Positions 22,272 to 32,754 of a stretch of DNA of 64,000 nt are shown one piece after another (position 1 is the first letter of the stretch; every line of letters starts with the position of its first letter). The DNA is from Corylus avellana (lineage: Eukaryota; Streptophyta; Magnoliopsida; Fagales; Betulaceae): assembly GCF_901000735.1 (NCBI RefSeq), contig NC_081545.1, positions 33,783,634-33,847,633 of the forward strand, in the 5' to 3' direction. Below the pieces are notes generated by a model. It searched no databases, was not told where the DNA came from, and saw only the letters and a program-made list of their open reading frames with translations. Position numbers and translations under genes: made by a program.

Positions 22272-23640
22272 TTAACATGAGAAGGTTACCCCTACTAGGT
22301 GATTGTGCCGCTGTAAGATTGACTACTACTTTACCATTAAAGTCTAATTCAAGTCAGCTACACATTTGACTTGTTTTGATTGGAGAAGGATATATATTTC
22401 CCTTTCAAGACGAGTGTTAATATTTTATTTTAAGGTTAAATAAGTTCTTTGGTACCCTTAGTAATTAAGGGTCAATGAAAAACATTATAAAAATAAAAAA
22501 TAAAAAACACATTGGTCGTGGGTCACAAATAACAATTGTCAATGTTCATAACAGATGGTGGCAAAGAATAATGTTTTGGAAGACTCACGACTTTTCTAAT
22601 TGACGGGTTCCAAAGTCGAATTAAGGATCATGTGGGTTTCGAATGGATTGACTGAGATGGGAATCGATGAAGCCAAGGCTTTGTGACTGATGAGAGACTT
22701 CCAGGATTTGCAAACACTCGGATTAGGGATTTGACAGATAGTCACAATAGAATTTTTAAAGGAGTATTTTTGTCTTCTCAAAAAGTGAAAACAAAAAAAT
22801 ATTCGTCAAATATAAGTAACTTGATAACTCTCGAATAACTTATATGGGGCTGTGGCACAAACCTATCTTTTTGTACCCTCCAATGAGATATTGACATTTC
22901 AACTTAAAAAAATAAAACAAACACACAAGATCACATCCAAATTTACTAAAAATTAAAAAATCTCACATCACATATATGAATGTGATTTGGTGGATTTGTT
23001 TTATTTTCTTAAGTTATACTAATTAAGTTGAGGTGTCAATATCTCATTGGAGAGCACAAAAAGATGTATTTGGACCACAACACCGTAGAAATTTGAAGTC
23101 TCTTTCCAAATTTATTAATTTTTTTTTTTTTTTGGAAAATTACAAAGAAAGAGGCATTAAGTGTTTTTATTTGCAAAACAGCAAAAGTAAATAATGCTAA
23201 AAGAACTTCTACCACTCAATTAGATTATGAAAAGACCAACTTCAGTCCTAATTTGCATAAACTTCCATTTCTTAAGTTCCAAAATCTAGACTTGACCCCA
23301 AAAAACTGTGGCAAATTTACATTTGTTTAATCAAAGACTAACGCCACGTTAATTAATATTCAATAAGTATGATAAATGAATATGAAAATTAACATCAGTA
23401 CTCTTTACCAAAAATCTTGTTCCGGTAGTCTTAAGCTTTGAAGGGAAGCACTTAGACAGTTAGACCGGATATTAGCCAACACAGAAGGGAAGCACTTGGA
23501 AAACTTAAAAATTCTATCATCAAACCCTAGCAAGTAGAGAAGAATTTGGTCAAACAACATCAAACCCTAGCGAATAGAGAAGAATTTGGTGAGACAGCAT
23601 TTTGGACCGGAATCTAAATTCAACTTATAAGCTGGTCTTG
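22040..23640. other. Spacer between peptide genes A and B
   Basis: It contains the downstream region of gene A, with (TA)n runs at 22208-22226 and 22237-22267. From about 23220 it holds upstream sequence homologous to that of C (words starting cctaatttgcataaacttc). No gene is visible. The copy in block 2 (51380-52980) is the same. Confidence 0.5.
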
Positions 23641-23822
23641 GTTTCTCACTGATTTGAGATAAGCCTCAAGCTTGTCACCCAAGATTCCACCCCCAACACT
23701 TGAACCTCTCTCTCTTTGAGTTTCCTTGCATGCTTCGTAACATACTCACCATTCTCATGCGTCTTTGAACCGGGCATGCATTTTTCCACCATTTCCACAA
23801 CCTTATCACCATCTCTGATCAC

Positions 23823-23830
23823 TATAAATA
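23823..23830 (+). promoter_or_regulatory. TATA box of peptide gene B
   Basis: tataaata in the same shared promoter context as the other copies, 80 bases before the ATG. Confidence 0.7.
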
Positions 23831-23909
23831 CCAAACTTTACCACCCAATTTCACATCCCAATTTCTCTACAAACTAAAGAGAAAACTTAATTCCCTGCTA
23901 CATTACTTT

Positions 23910-24188
23910 ATGGCTGGAGAACTCCAAGCTCGTCATTTCCTTGTCCTTGCTATTTTGGTGAGCATCTTTTTTCTATCTTCTACCATACAAGCCCGCTCTC
24001 TGCATGCTCAAACTCATTGCCACCATGCCATAATGAATCCCGCTGGAAGCCATGGAGTGACAGGTTATTATATTAGTGAAGTTCATGGCCCTCTGGGAAT
24101 TAAGAATTCTGATCCAATATTAAACAGAAGGGAACTTTCGGATTCAAACCCAGCTGAGGGAGGTCCAAGCGACGGGGCTAAGCATTAA
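23910..24188 (+). CDS. Small secreted peptide precursor B (divergent subfamily)
   Basis: 92 residues. The signal peptide (1-28, ending STIQA) and the prodomain (HAQTHCHHAIMNPAGSHG, VTGYYISEV) follow copy A. The C-terminus has changed to a longer acidic tail with the core GGPSDGAKH instead of SGPSPGDNH. It lacks the two-residue GD before VTGYY and has NRREL in place of PRRDL. It probably yields a different mature peptide. The protein is identical to copy E in the second block. It has one Cys, so it is not a disulphide-type peptide. Function by family resemblance only. Confidence 0.75.
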   Translation: MAGELQARHFLVLAILVSIFFLSSTIQARSLHAQTHCHHAIMNPAGSHGVTGYYISEVHGPLGIKNSDPILNRRELSDSNPAEGGPSDGAKH

Positions 24189-24479
24189 CTCGTTAATGGT
24201 GCATACATTACTGTCCGGACGACCCAAAAACAGAGCATAAATGTGTCTCAAGACACCTTAGTTGAAATAATTGTTAATTTAAGAGGAAATTTGATTTACT
24301 TGTAGAGTATGAGTTAATACAGATGAAATAAAATTATTATGCTCTGGATCATTGTAATATAATCCAATATCTATTGAATAAAGTCTCTGCAATTTCATTT
24401 GCTACTTAGAAATTGTTGTTGAACGGTGTAATGTGCTCCTGCCATGAGAATTATAGATCGATGTTGTTAAATTATTAAA

Positions 24480-27270
24480 CTTACTATTTATTATTAAATT
24501 AAACTTTTGGGATATGAGATAATTTAATGTACGTAGAATTTTGTGTTGGAAGAACTCTCAGAATCAGCCATGAATGACGTGAGTCAAGGGGTGAAATACC
24601 ATAATACAACACAAAATAACGTTCTTGAAGATGATGAGGTACATGGACTGGGAAAGCCCAGTTAGCTTGTCTCCTCCCGGTTTATAATCCCGCCAAATTG
24701 TTTCTTCTTCGTTATAGTTTGATCATAAAGATGAGTGAAAATGTATTAGATCAGAGGACAGAGGGTGATTGGAAAGGATGAATGGTTTGAAAAATATTTC
24801 ATTTCCTAGATCCTCCCATGATCCCATCCAATGTTTTCTTACTAGTCGTAGTCCATCATTCTTTTGTAGTTTGCTAACATATATATGCTTGCTCTCTCAT
24901 TTCATTTTGTTTATGTTCCATGCATGAAATGAAGCTTGATCTGTGTCATGACGTCGCCGGAGGACCTTGCTTCTTAGTGTTTACTGTAGAAGATGGAAAC
25001 GGCGCGGCCAATAATACCAAGTTTTTTTTTTAAATTTATTTATTTTATTTATAAATATATATAATTAAATATAATTTTTTTAAAAATTAATTATATAGAC
25101 ACGTGTCAATTTGTTATTAGTGTTGACGTGTCAGTTTCTATTTCCTTTGTTGCTGTTGCATCATAGAGAGCTGAGGCGAACCAATGTTTGGTGGGTTGCC
25201 TTCCAGCGGAGTTATTGTACATCCATGGTTAATCATGCATTATCCAGACCTAAATAAATAAAGCAGCAAAAATATAATGTGTTTATTTGTTAATGTGGAT
25301 ATGTAGTATATTGTTTTCGATATTTGTTATATGTTTGACGCATTTTATATATTGTTGGGCAGAATCCATTTATTCTTCTATATTTATTTTCCTCAATTTT
25401 TGAGTGTCAAAAAGTCTTGGATAATATCCTCCAGGGTGTTAAAAAATAAAATAAAAATTAAAAAAAACTATGATTTATCGGAAATTTGTTTCAAGTATTT
25501 GGAATTGAAAAATATTACATGAACTCTCTTTTTTATATTTTTAAGTGCGTACTTTCAAATGTTATAGTAAAAAGCTGACGTGCCAACTGTCATATTAGAA
25601 TGTAAGAACTTCTGAATTTACCCGTACATTAGTGTGGTATCGCATCTAATTGGTAAACTGTATGTACACACTTTTCCTCATTATCCAAATTTTTTTAAAA
25701 AATAAAAAAGAAAAAAGAAAAAAAAAAGGGAGGTGTTGGATAATGTAAAAGTAAATGTCACAATTACCCAATCGGTGCAATTTTTCAGTTCAACCGCTAG
25801 TAAAGAAACTCATTACTTGTATCTATATAGGGGTTATAAAATGTGATTTAAGCCACGTGTGGTACAATGAGTCAAGAGAATCCAATAATCAGTAACGAAG
25901 AAATGAAACTATCTATAACTAGGTAAAAAGATCTATGTTAAGAGATGGTTCAACTACGAAGTATGAGATTTAACTATTAAAAAAAAAAAAAAAAAAAATC
26001 AACGGAAATCTAAAATTAAAGCTGGAAATCTCTTGTAAATTCGAAGGAATTGCAATTCTAATTGCAACCTAAAAAATTTTTAATGGCTTTTTGGCAAAAC
26101 TAATTGAAATCTTTCCCAGAGAAAAAAAAATAAAGTGAAAAAATAAAATAAAAATAACGTGAGAAAAGTGAAAAGGCAGTACATTTTGATTTATGCCCAC
26201 CACCCCAAAAGGGGAAAAAAAGAGAAAAAGCTAGCTTAAGAACAAAGTGGGATTTGGGTTTAGGTGAGGATAAATCTTGCATGGGGTTTGAGATGACCGG
26301 GTAATGAGTCGGATTAAGATCAGGTGCTTAGGTATTGCACTTTTGCAATAGTCTAATATGAGACGTTTATATTATTCTATCATATCAGCAAAAACACTTA
26401 ACATTCTTTTTCCACCAATTCTAGAGTGATTGACTACTCCTTTGACTTTTTAGGGTGGCCGAACCACTCTAACAACCATTGAGGTGGTTCATCCACTTTC
26501 AAACAGCTAAAAAGGTGGCCGGCCACCTCTAGTAGTGGTGGTGAAAAACTATGAGGCTAGTGATGGTGACATAGTTTAGAAAGAAAGAACTTTAAATTTT
26601 AATTTTTGACTGACGTGACAAAACCTGAGTTTTTCATTTAAAATGATCTGGGTTACATAGGATTTCAATCCATGCGAGTGAAGGGAGAAAAGGCAGAGCT
26701 ATAAGTGGGTTCATTTTCTTGGTTTTTGAGAGGATTTTGGTGATGGGAGTGAACCTGTCTTGGGATTTGCAAAGAACGATGGATCAGCTTGTTTGAACGA
26801 AGGGTGCTTGTTAATCAGCTTGTTTGAGACAATCTTGCCAACAAAGACGAGGTTCGAGGCATTTTTCTGCCTCTATGACCTATGGGGATTATTTTCCATT
26901 ACCTGAAGATTATTTTTTGGCCGACAATTTAACCCCAACATCAGAAAACACAGAATATTAGAGTTCCAGAGGTGATTTTTCTGCAGAACAAACAGACAAC
27001 CCGAGTAACAAATTTGAGAATTTACTTTCTCAAACCTTTCATTTTCATTCAAAATCACATTCAATGTTAGATTATAAGTTCAGGTTTCTGGGTTCCCTCT
27101 ACTCCTAGAGTACATAATGGCTGGCTCCTTCAAATTCAAAGGCCATGGACAGAAGAACCCTTATCCCCGCTCCACAATACAACACCCCTGAAAGATGATA
27201 CATCAATTTGATATTTATGAAAGGATATCTCAACGCCCCCACCAAATTAGATCTACAAATCAACTCCTCC
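24480..27270. other. Spacer between peptide gene B and the eIF2B fragment
   Basis: AT-rich, with poly-A runs (25980-25999) and a ggtggccgg-type inverted segment at about 26450-26560. The stretch 26700-27270 is probably derived from the 3' flank of the eIF2B-epsilon gene. No independent gene is seen. The second block carries the same sequence at 53820-56833, with an extra 222 bases. Confidence 0.5.
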
Positions 27271-27925
27271 CTAATCTTCTCCGACTTCTTCGTCATCTTC
27301 TTCAGGAGCCTCTCTCAACCACTGCAACCAGAAAACACACATATGAAGATGCAAATATTATATTACAACAAACAAATCAGGTGAAGTCTAAGAGAGGCAT
27401 GATACATCAATCTTAAGTCTAAGAGAGGCATGATTCATCATCTATGCAGCGTGGCATAGATGATGGCCACGCTGCAAGAACAACTAAATGATTTCTTTTT
27501 TCCTTTAGAAAAGAGGAAAGGAGAACGATGAATAGTTATACTTTAATGAATTCTTCCGACTTCTTAACAAAAACTTTATCGAAATCATCAGCGTCTTTTT
27601 TCTCATCATCCCACTTTAGAATAGCATCTTCTTGTATAATTTCTTTGTCGTACAGAAGCCACAGTATCTGTAAAAGAACATAACAATGACTTGAATAAGC
27701 AGAATAACTACACAAAATACGATCAAAGCAAGACAAAAGCAAAAAGAACTAAGAATGCAAACAATCTCCATAATTTCTAATCACATGGCACCTATTTTGG
27801 CCAAGAATACGTTTCAACTCAACCTAACCAACCGTATCTCACAAACCAAAAACCGAGACTATAGCAGGACGCGCTGCCGCTAGAGGAAGAGAGAGGGAGA
27901 GCTTATTGGCCGAGAGAGAGAGAGA

Positions 27926-27963
<38 letters not shown>

Positions 27964-28955
27964 ATCAACATGCCGCATTGTCAATAGATATTATAGATCG
28001 AGGGCAATATTGATGAATTTTTTCTAAAACTTCCTCGAACTATATTGATGTGATGTCATCTTCAGGATGCAAGAACAAGCACAAAATGTGTGTCATGTGA
28101 ACCAAAATATCATCATAGGGAACCACAACATCAAAGAAAATTATATATTGAAGCGAAGTGCACATCTCATTCTCTTCTGATGAGATCTACATTATAAAGT
28201 ATAAAGATAAATATACTTGTGAGAACAATGGGGAGAACTCGGTGGTAGATTCCAAACACATTTCTTCAAACTTTAGTATTACTTCAATCTGCAAAGTATG
28301 CAAGAAAAATTTATTAAAAAGAATTGACTATGAAATAACGAGACTTATTTTGGTAACCATCAAAACCAAGGGAACTGGGTGCACAATATCTAATTACGTT
28401 CTAGAACCAAGTTAATCATATTCATTGTGTAAACATTACTAGTCAAAGAAACGGCAACAATTATCTAAAAGGATTTATCATAAACAGACCTCGGCATCAA
28501 TGTCAGTCAGGAAAGACTTCAGAAGTTTTTGCCATTGTGTAATTACATTCACGGCATTATTAAACAGTTCACCTGAAAAGTAGATTAAGAAGAAAACCAA
28601 ATTGTTTATTCCATAGATCAAAAGGCAAGGAAAATAATTTTTATACATAAATGAAATCTGTTACACAGAAAGATATGTATAGCATTAGGAAGTAATGTAC
28701 AAACAAGATATGCTATCATTGAAACAGGACTGAAACCATGACAAGTTCAGTTGATGTGTATCAACCTTATCCTAGCTGGCCCTGGATAGAGCAAACCCCA
28801 ATCCAAATCCTCACCAATCCCGCCAAGTCCCTCACAAGACAAGGCAGCCAAATGCAAAATCGGGGTACAACAAAATATGGATGCTGTATTGAATGACATA
28901 ATATGGATGCGTCAATATATATAGCAAATATGTGAAACAGTAAAAACAAGAAAAT
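27271..28955 (-). pseudogene. 5'-truncated copy of the eIF2B-epsilon gene (last four exons)
   Basis: Exons 28490-28572, 28217-28288, 27542-27667 and 27271-27321 are the exact counterparts of the last four exons of the gene at 56834-64000. All splice sites and the TAG stop are kept. They encode the end of the W2 (eIF5C-type) domain, from ELFNNAVNVIT to the acidic tail. Upstream, homology ends in the intron at 28955, where LINE sequence begins, so the fragment lacks promoter, start codon and most of the protein. The open frames are conserved because the duplication is recent, not because of function (inference). Confidence 0.9.
27928..27961. repeat. (TA)n microsatellite in an intron of the eIF2B fragment
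   Basis: A TA run preceded by a GA run. Its counterpart in block 2 (57486-57530) is longer, so it distinguishes the two copies. Confidence 0.9.
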
Positions 28956-31900
28956 ATGGTAAGTTCTATCAATTATGATGGTAATAGTTGCAGGGCTAGG
29001 GTGAAGGGAAGGGCACAAAGAGATTATCCATGAAGCCTAGGATAATCTCTTGGAATGTGAGGGGGCTTAATGAGGGCAATAAGTGTTTGAGGGTGAAAAA
29101 CATGCTCAGACAATGGAAGGCAGACATTGTGTGCCTTCAGGAGACAAAAATGGAGTATATTTCCAGGAGTTTTGTGAGAAATTTGTGGGGATGTGCGTAT
29201 GCAGACTGGTGCTTTGTGGCAGCTAGAGGCGCTTCGGGTGGAATCTTATTGATGTGGGATAGAAGGGTGGTCACGAAGCTTGAGGTTTGTGTGGGGGAAT
29301 TTGTTGCAGCCTGCTCGTTCAAGAATGTGGAGGATGATTTTGTTTGGGCCTTTGCGGGGGTTTACGGTCCGAATTTCGATTCCATTAGACATCGTTTATG
29401 GGAAGAGTTAGCTGGTCTCATCAGTTGGTGGGAGGTGCCGTGGTGTATTGGTGGTGATTTCAACGTCACTCACTTTCCTAGTGAAAGGGCGGGGGGAGCA
29501 CGTCTCACACGAGCAATGTCGGATTTTTCGGATTTCATTTCTGAGCAGGGGCTCATGGATCTTCCCTTGGCTGGAGGTACATTCACTTGGTCTAATTCTT
29601 ACTCGCGGTCTAGGATTGATCGTTTCCTAGTCTCTCCAGAATGGGAAATCAAATATCCTGGTGTGTTACAGAAGAGGTTGCTTAGACTATGTTCGGATCA
29701 TTTCCCCATTTTGCTTGATTGTGACGCCATGATTAGGGGTAAGAGGCCTTTTAAATTCGAAAACATGTGGCTGAAAAATGTTGGTTTTGTCGATAGGGTA
29801 CGGGTTTGGTGGTCGTCTTATAGTTTTTTTGGCTCTCCAAGTTTTATATTGGCCAAAAAGCTTAAGGCGTTAAAGGAGGACATTAAAAGATGGAATGAGA
29901 TGGAATTTGGTAATGTAAGTGCAAGATGCTTAGAGAAAGCGGAAGAATTGAAGAACATGGACAGATTGGAGGAGGAGAGGGAATTAGATGAAGAAGAGAA
30001 GGAAAGAAAAAGGGTGGTTATTAGGGAATTGGAGATCTCTCTTTTACAAGAAGAAATTAGTTGGAGACAAAAATCCAGGATTCGGTGGCTCAAAGAGGGG
30101 GACAAGTGCACTAAGTTCTTTCATCGGATCGCCAATTCTAATCGTAGATGCAACTCCATTGAGTCCATAGCCATTAATGGATCTCTTTCCTCTAACCAAG
30201 ACCTCATCAAGGATCAGGCGGTGCAATTTTACGAGTCCTTATTTTCGGAACGTTGTGATTGGAGGCCTAGGGTGGACAATCTTGCTTTTGATATGTTGAA
30301 TGCGGATGAGGCCAACCAGCTAGAAGTTCCCTTTGATGAAAAGGAGGTTTTGGAGGTGGTTAAAGGCATGGACAGAGATAAGGCACCAGGTCCGGATGGT
30401 TTCTCTATGGCTTTCTTTCAAGAGTGCTGGGAGGTGATTAAGGAAGACATTATGGCGGTATTTTCAGACTTTCATACTCGTGGTAAGTTTGAAAAAAGTC
30501 TTAATGCTACTTTCATTTCTCTCATTCCAAAGGTGCCCGGGGCTTCCGAGTTTAAGGAGTTCCGTCCTATAAGTCTTATAAGCGGGACTTACAAGATTAT
30601 TGCTAAAGTTCTCGCTAATAGGATGAGGAGGGTTGTGGATAGGGTGATTTCAAAGCCTCAAAATGCTTTTGTGAAGGGCAGGCAAATTACGGATTCGGTC
30701 CTTATTGCAAGTGAATGTTTGGATAGCCGAATCAATTCAGGGGAACCAGGGCTGCTTTGTAAATTGGATATGGAGAAGGCTTATGATCATATAAATTGGA
30801 AGTTTCTATTGTATCTTCTCAGGCGATGTGGTTTCGGGGAGAAATGGTGTTCATGGATTGAACGATGTATTTCGACTGCACGCTTTTCTGTATTGATCAA
30901 TGGTACTCCCTCAGGGTTCTTCAGAAGTTCTCGAGGGGTAAGGCAGGGGGATCCATTGTCTCCCTTCTTGTTTGTCATTATTATGGAGGTGTTTAGCAGG
31001 ATGATTGCTGCCGCCATTGATAATGGCCGTATCTCGGGCTTTTCTGTGGGAGCCAATTTGCCTGAGAGGGTCACCATCTCTCATCTTTTATTTGCAGATG
31101 ACACGTTGGTCTTTTGTGGGGCAAATAGGGACCAAATTCGCTCTATTAAAGCTCTTCTCATTTGTTTTGAAGCTGTTTCAGGTATGAAGGTGAATATGGC
31201 TAAATCAGCCTTGGTTCCGGTAGGTGAGGTGGCTATTATGGAAGAATTGGCAGGGGTTTTGGGCTGTGGTATAGCGTCCCTGCCTTTGAAATATCTAGGG
31301 CTTCCTTTGGGCGCCCGGTTTAAGGCCAAAAACATTTGGGATGATACGTTGGAAAAAGTTGAGCGTAAGTTGGCCAGTTGGAAAAGGTTATACCTTTCTA
31401 AGGGAGGAAGGGTCACTTTAATCAAGAGCACACTCTCTAACCTTCCTACTTATTTATTATCTCTCTTTCCTATACCTGCTTCAGTGGCCAAGCGTATTGA
31501 GAAGCTTCAACGTGACTTTCTTTGGGGTGGTCTCAACGAAGAGTTCAAGTACCATTTGGTCAAGTGGGACAAGGTATGCTCTCCGATCTCTAAAGGTGGT
31601 TTAGGGATCAGGAAATTGAGAGTCTTTAATCAAGCCCTATTAGGGAAATGGCTATGGCGTTATGTGCATGAGAGAGAGGCTTGGTGGAGAATTGTAGTGG
31701 ATGCAAAGTTTGGTTCCGAGTGGGGTGGATGGCATTCTGTCGACACTCCCGGCCCGCATGGGGTGGGTCTTTGGAGGCACATTAGGAGGGGGTGGCGTTT
31801 GTTCTCTAAACATATTAAATTTGATCCAGGAGATGGGTCTCATATAAGATTTTGGGATGATGTTTGGTGTGGAGATATAACGCTGAAGGAATCTTTCCCA

Positions 31901-32754
31901 GGCCTTCACAATATAGCTAATGCTAAAGATGCGTCCATTGCCGACAATTTGGAGATTATGGGTGGAACCCGCCAATGGAATGTTAGTTTCTTTCGGTCGG
32001 TTCACGATTGGGAATTGGAAGTGTTAGCCTCGTTCTATACTCTGTTATATTCCCAGAGAATGAGAAGGGGAGGGGAGGACAGAATTTGGTGGATCCCGTC
32101 TAGACGAGGGAAGTTTGATGTTAGATCTTTCTATGATGTCTTGGTAAGTAAAGAGGCTGATCCTTTTCCTTGGAAGAGTATTTGGGGTACCAAGGCACCT
32201 TCGAGAGTGGCTTTCCTTACTTGGACGGCGGTGCTAGGGAAGATTCTCACTCTTGATAATCTCAGAAAAAGGAATTTTATCATAATCAATAGATGTTATT
32301 TGTGCAAAAATGATGGGGAGTCTATTGATCATTTGTTCCTTCACTGTGAGATCGCTCGATCCTTATGGTACGCCATCTTCAGCCGTTTTGGATTGTCTTG
32401 GGTCATGCCTAAGAAGGTGGAGGGATTATTTGCTTGTTGGTGGTCAGGAGGTCGCTCCAAGAGTGGCGTTGTTTGGAAAATGGTTCCTCAATGCATTGTG
32501 TGGTGCTTATGGTTAGAAAGGAATGAGAGATGCTTTCAGGATTCCGAGCGATCCTTGGAGGAGCTCACGGCCTTCTTTTTCCATACCCTCTACTCATGGA
32601 CAGCGGCTTGGCTCGCTCCTTTAGTTATTAGCTTTCTTGATTTTCTTGTTCTTTTCTCTTCTTCTAGTTAGTCGTTTCCCTTGTATACTTCCTGTGTACT
32701 AGGGTTGCGCCCCTCTGCGCTTTTGATATAAAATATTACTTATCAAAAAAAAAA
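28956..32754 (+). mobile_element. LINE (L1-type non-LTR retrotransposon), ORF2 intact, no ORF1
   Basis: It begins within about 75 bases of the ORF2 start and ends with a 3' UTR (gtgtactagggttgcgcccc) and an A-tail at 32745-32754. The gag-type ORF1 is missing, as in 5'-truncated insertions. No duplication of the 3' flank (gatgtctttcatg) is found at the 5' side. Instead, the 5' junction falls on the breakpoint of the segmental duplication. Related 3' ends occur, inverted, at 34185, 63361 and 63752. Confidence 0.88.
29030..32671 (+). CDS. LINE ORF2 protein: endonuclease, reverse transcriptase, zf-RVT
   Basis: An uninterrupted frame of 1213 residues. The N-terminal apurinic-type endonuclease (1-230) shows ISWNVRGLNE, LQETK, GGDFNV and the SDH motif. 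The reverse transcriptase (about 440-760) has APGPDGF, RPISLI, LDMEKAYD, GVRQGDPLSP and the catalytic FADD box. The zf-RVT domain (about 1020-1120) has WTAVLGKILT and CYLCKNDGESIDHLFLHC. It copies its own RNA at the target site by target-primed reverse transcription. An intact frame means recent activity, but without ORF1 the element may not be autonomous. Confidence 0.93.
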   Translation: MKPRIISWNVRGLNEGNKCLRVKNMLRQWKADIVCLQETKMEYISRSFVRNLWGCAYADWCFVAARGASGGILLMWDRRVVTKLEVCVGEFVAACSFKNVEDDFVWAFAGVYGPNFDSIRHRLWEELAGLISWWEVPWCIGGDFNVTHFPSERAGGARLTRAMSDFSDFISEQGLMDLPLAGGTFTWSNSYSRSRIDRFLVSPEWEIKYPGVLQKRLLRLCSDHFPILLDCDAMIRGKRPFKFENMWLKNVGFVDRVRVWWSSYSFFGSPSFILAKKLKALKEDIKRWNEMEFGNVSARCLEKAEELKNMDRLEEERELDEEEKERKRVVIRELEISLLQEEISWRQKSRIRWLKEGDKCTKFFHRIANSNRRCNSIESIAINGSLSSNQDLIKDQAVQFYESLFSERCDWRPRVDNLAFDMLNADEANQLEVPFDEKEVLEVVKGMDRDKAPGPDGFSMAFFQECWEVIKEDIMAVFSDFHTRGKFEKSLNATFISLIPKVPGASEFKEFRPISLISGTYKIIAKVLANRMRRVVDRVISKPQNAFVKGRQITDSVLIASECLDSRINSGEPGLLCKLDMEKAYDHINWKFLLYLLRRCGFGEKWCSWIERCISTARFSVLINGTPSGFFRSSRGVRQGDPLSPFLFVIIMEVFSRMIAAAIDNGRISGFSVGANLPERVTISHLLFADDTLVFCGANRDQIRSIKALLICFEAVSGMKVNMAKSALVPVGEVAIMEELAGVLGCGIASLPLKYLGLPLGARFKAKNIWDDTLEKVERKLASWKRLYLSKGGRVTLIKSTLSNLPTYLLSLFPIPASVAKRIEKLQRDFLWGGLNEEFKYHLVKWDKVCSPISKGGLGIRKLRVFNQALLGKWLWRYVHEREAWWRIVVDAKFGSEWGGWHSVDTPGPHGVGLWRHIRRGWRLFSKHIKFDPGDGSHIRFWDDVWCGDITLKESFPGLHNIANAKDASIADNLEIMGGTRQWNVSFFRSVHDWELEVLASFYTLLYSQRMRRGGEDRIWWIPSRRGKFDVRSFYDVLVSKEADPFPWKSIWGTKAPSRVAFLTWTAVLGKILTLDNLRKRNFIIINRCYLCKNDGESIDHLFLHCEIARSLWYAIFSRFGLSWVMPKKVEGLFACWWSGGRSKSGVVWKMVPQCIVWCLWLERNERCFQDSERSLEELTAFFFHTLYSWTAAWLAPLVISFLDFLVLFSSSS

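Larger units (their letters stand above)
21326..28955. repeat. Segmental duplication, copy 1 (7.63 kb)
   Basis: Nearly identical to 50659-58520, with a constant offset (29333, then 29339, then about 29563-29565). It carries peptide genes A and B and the last four exons of the eIF2B-epsilon gene. The few differences are scattered substitutions, a 6-base indel in gene A/D, microsatellite length changes and a 222-base indel at the position of 56070-56291. It ends where the LINE starts. Confidence 0.93.

Noticed and set aside
22030..22278. Minus-strand frame with alternating Tyr-Ile
   Set aside because: It is the translation of a TA microsatellite.
27271..28572. eIF2B exons in block 1 considered a functional second gene
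   Set aside because: Only the last four exons are present, with no start codon or promoter upstream.
28956..32754. LINE considered a simple insertion into the eIF2B intron
   Set aside because: The DNA after the A-tail is not the continuation of that intron as seen in block 2, and no target duplication is found.
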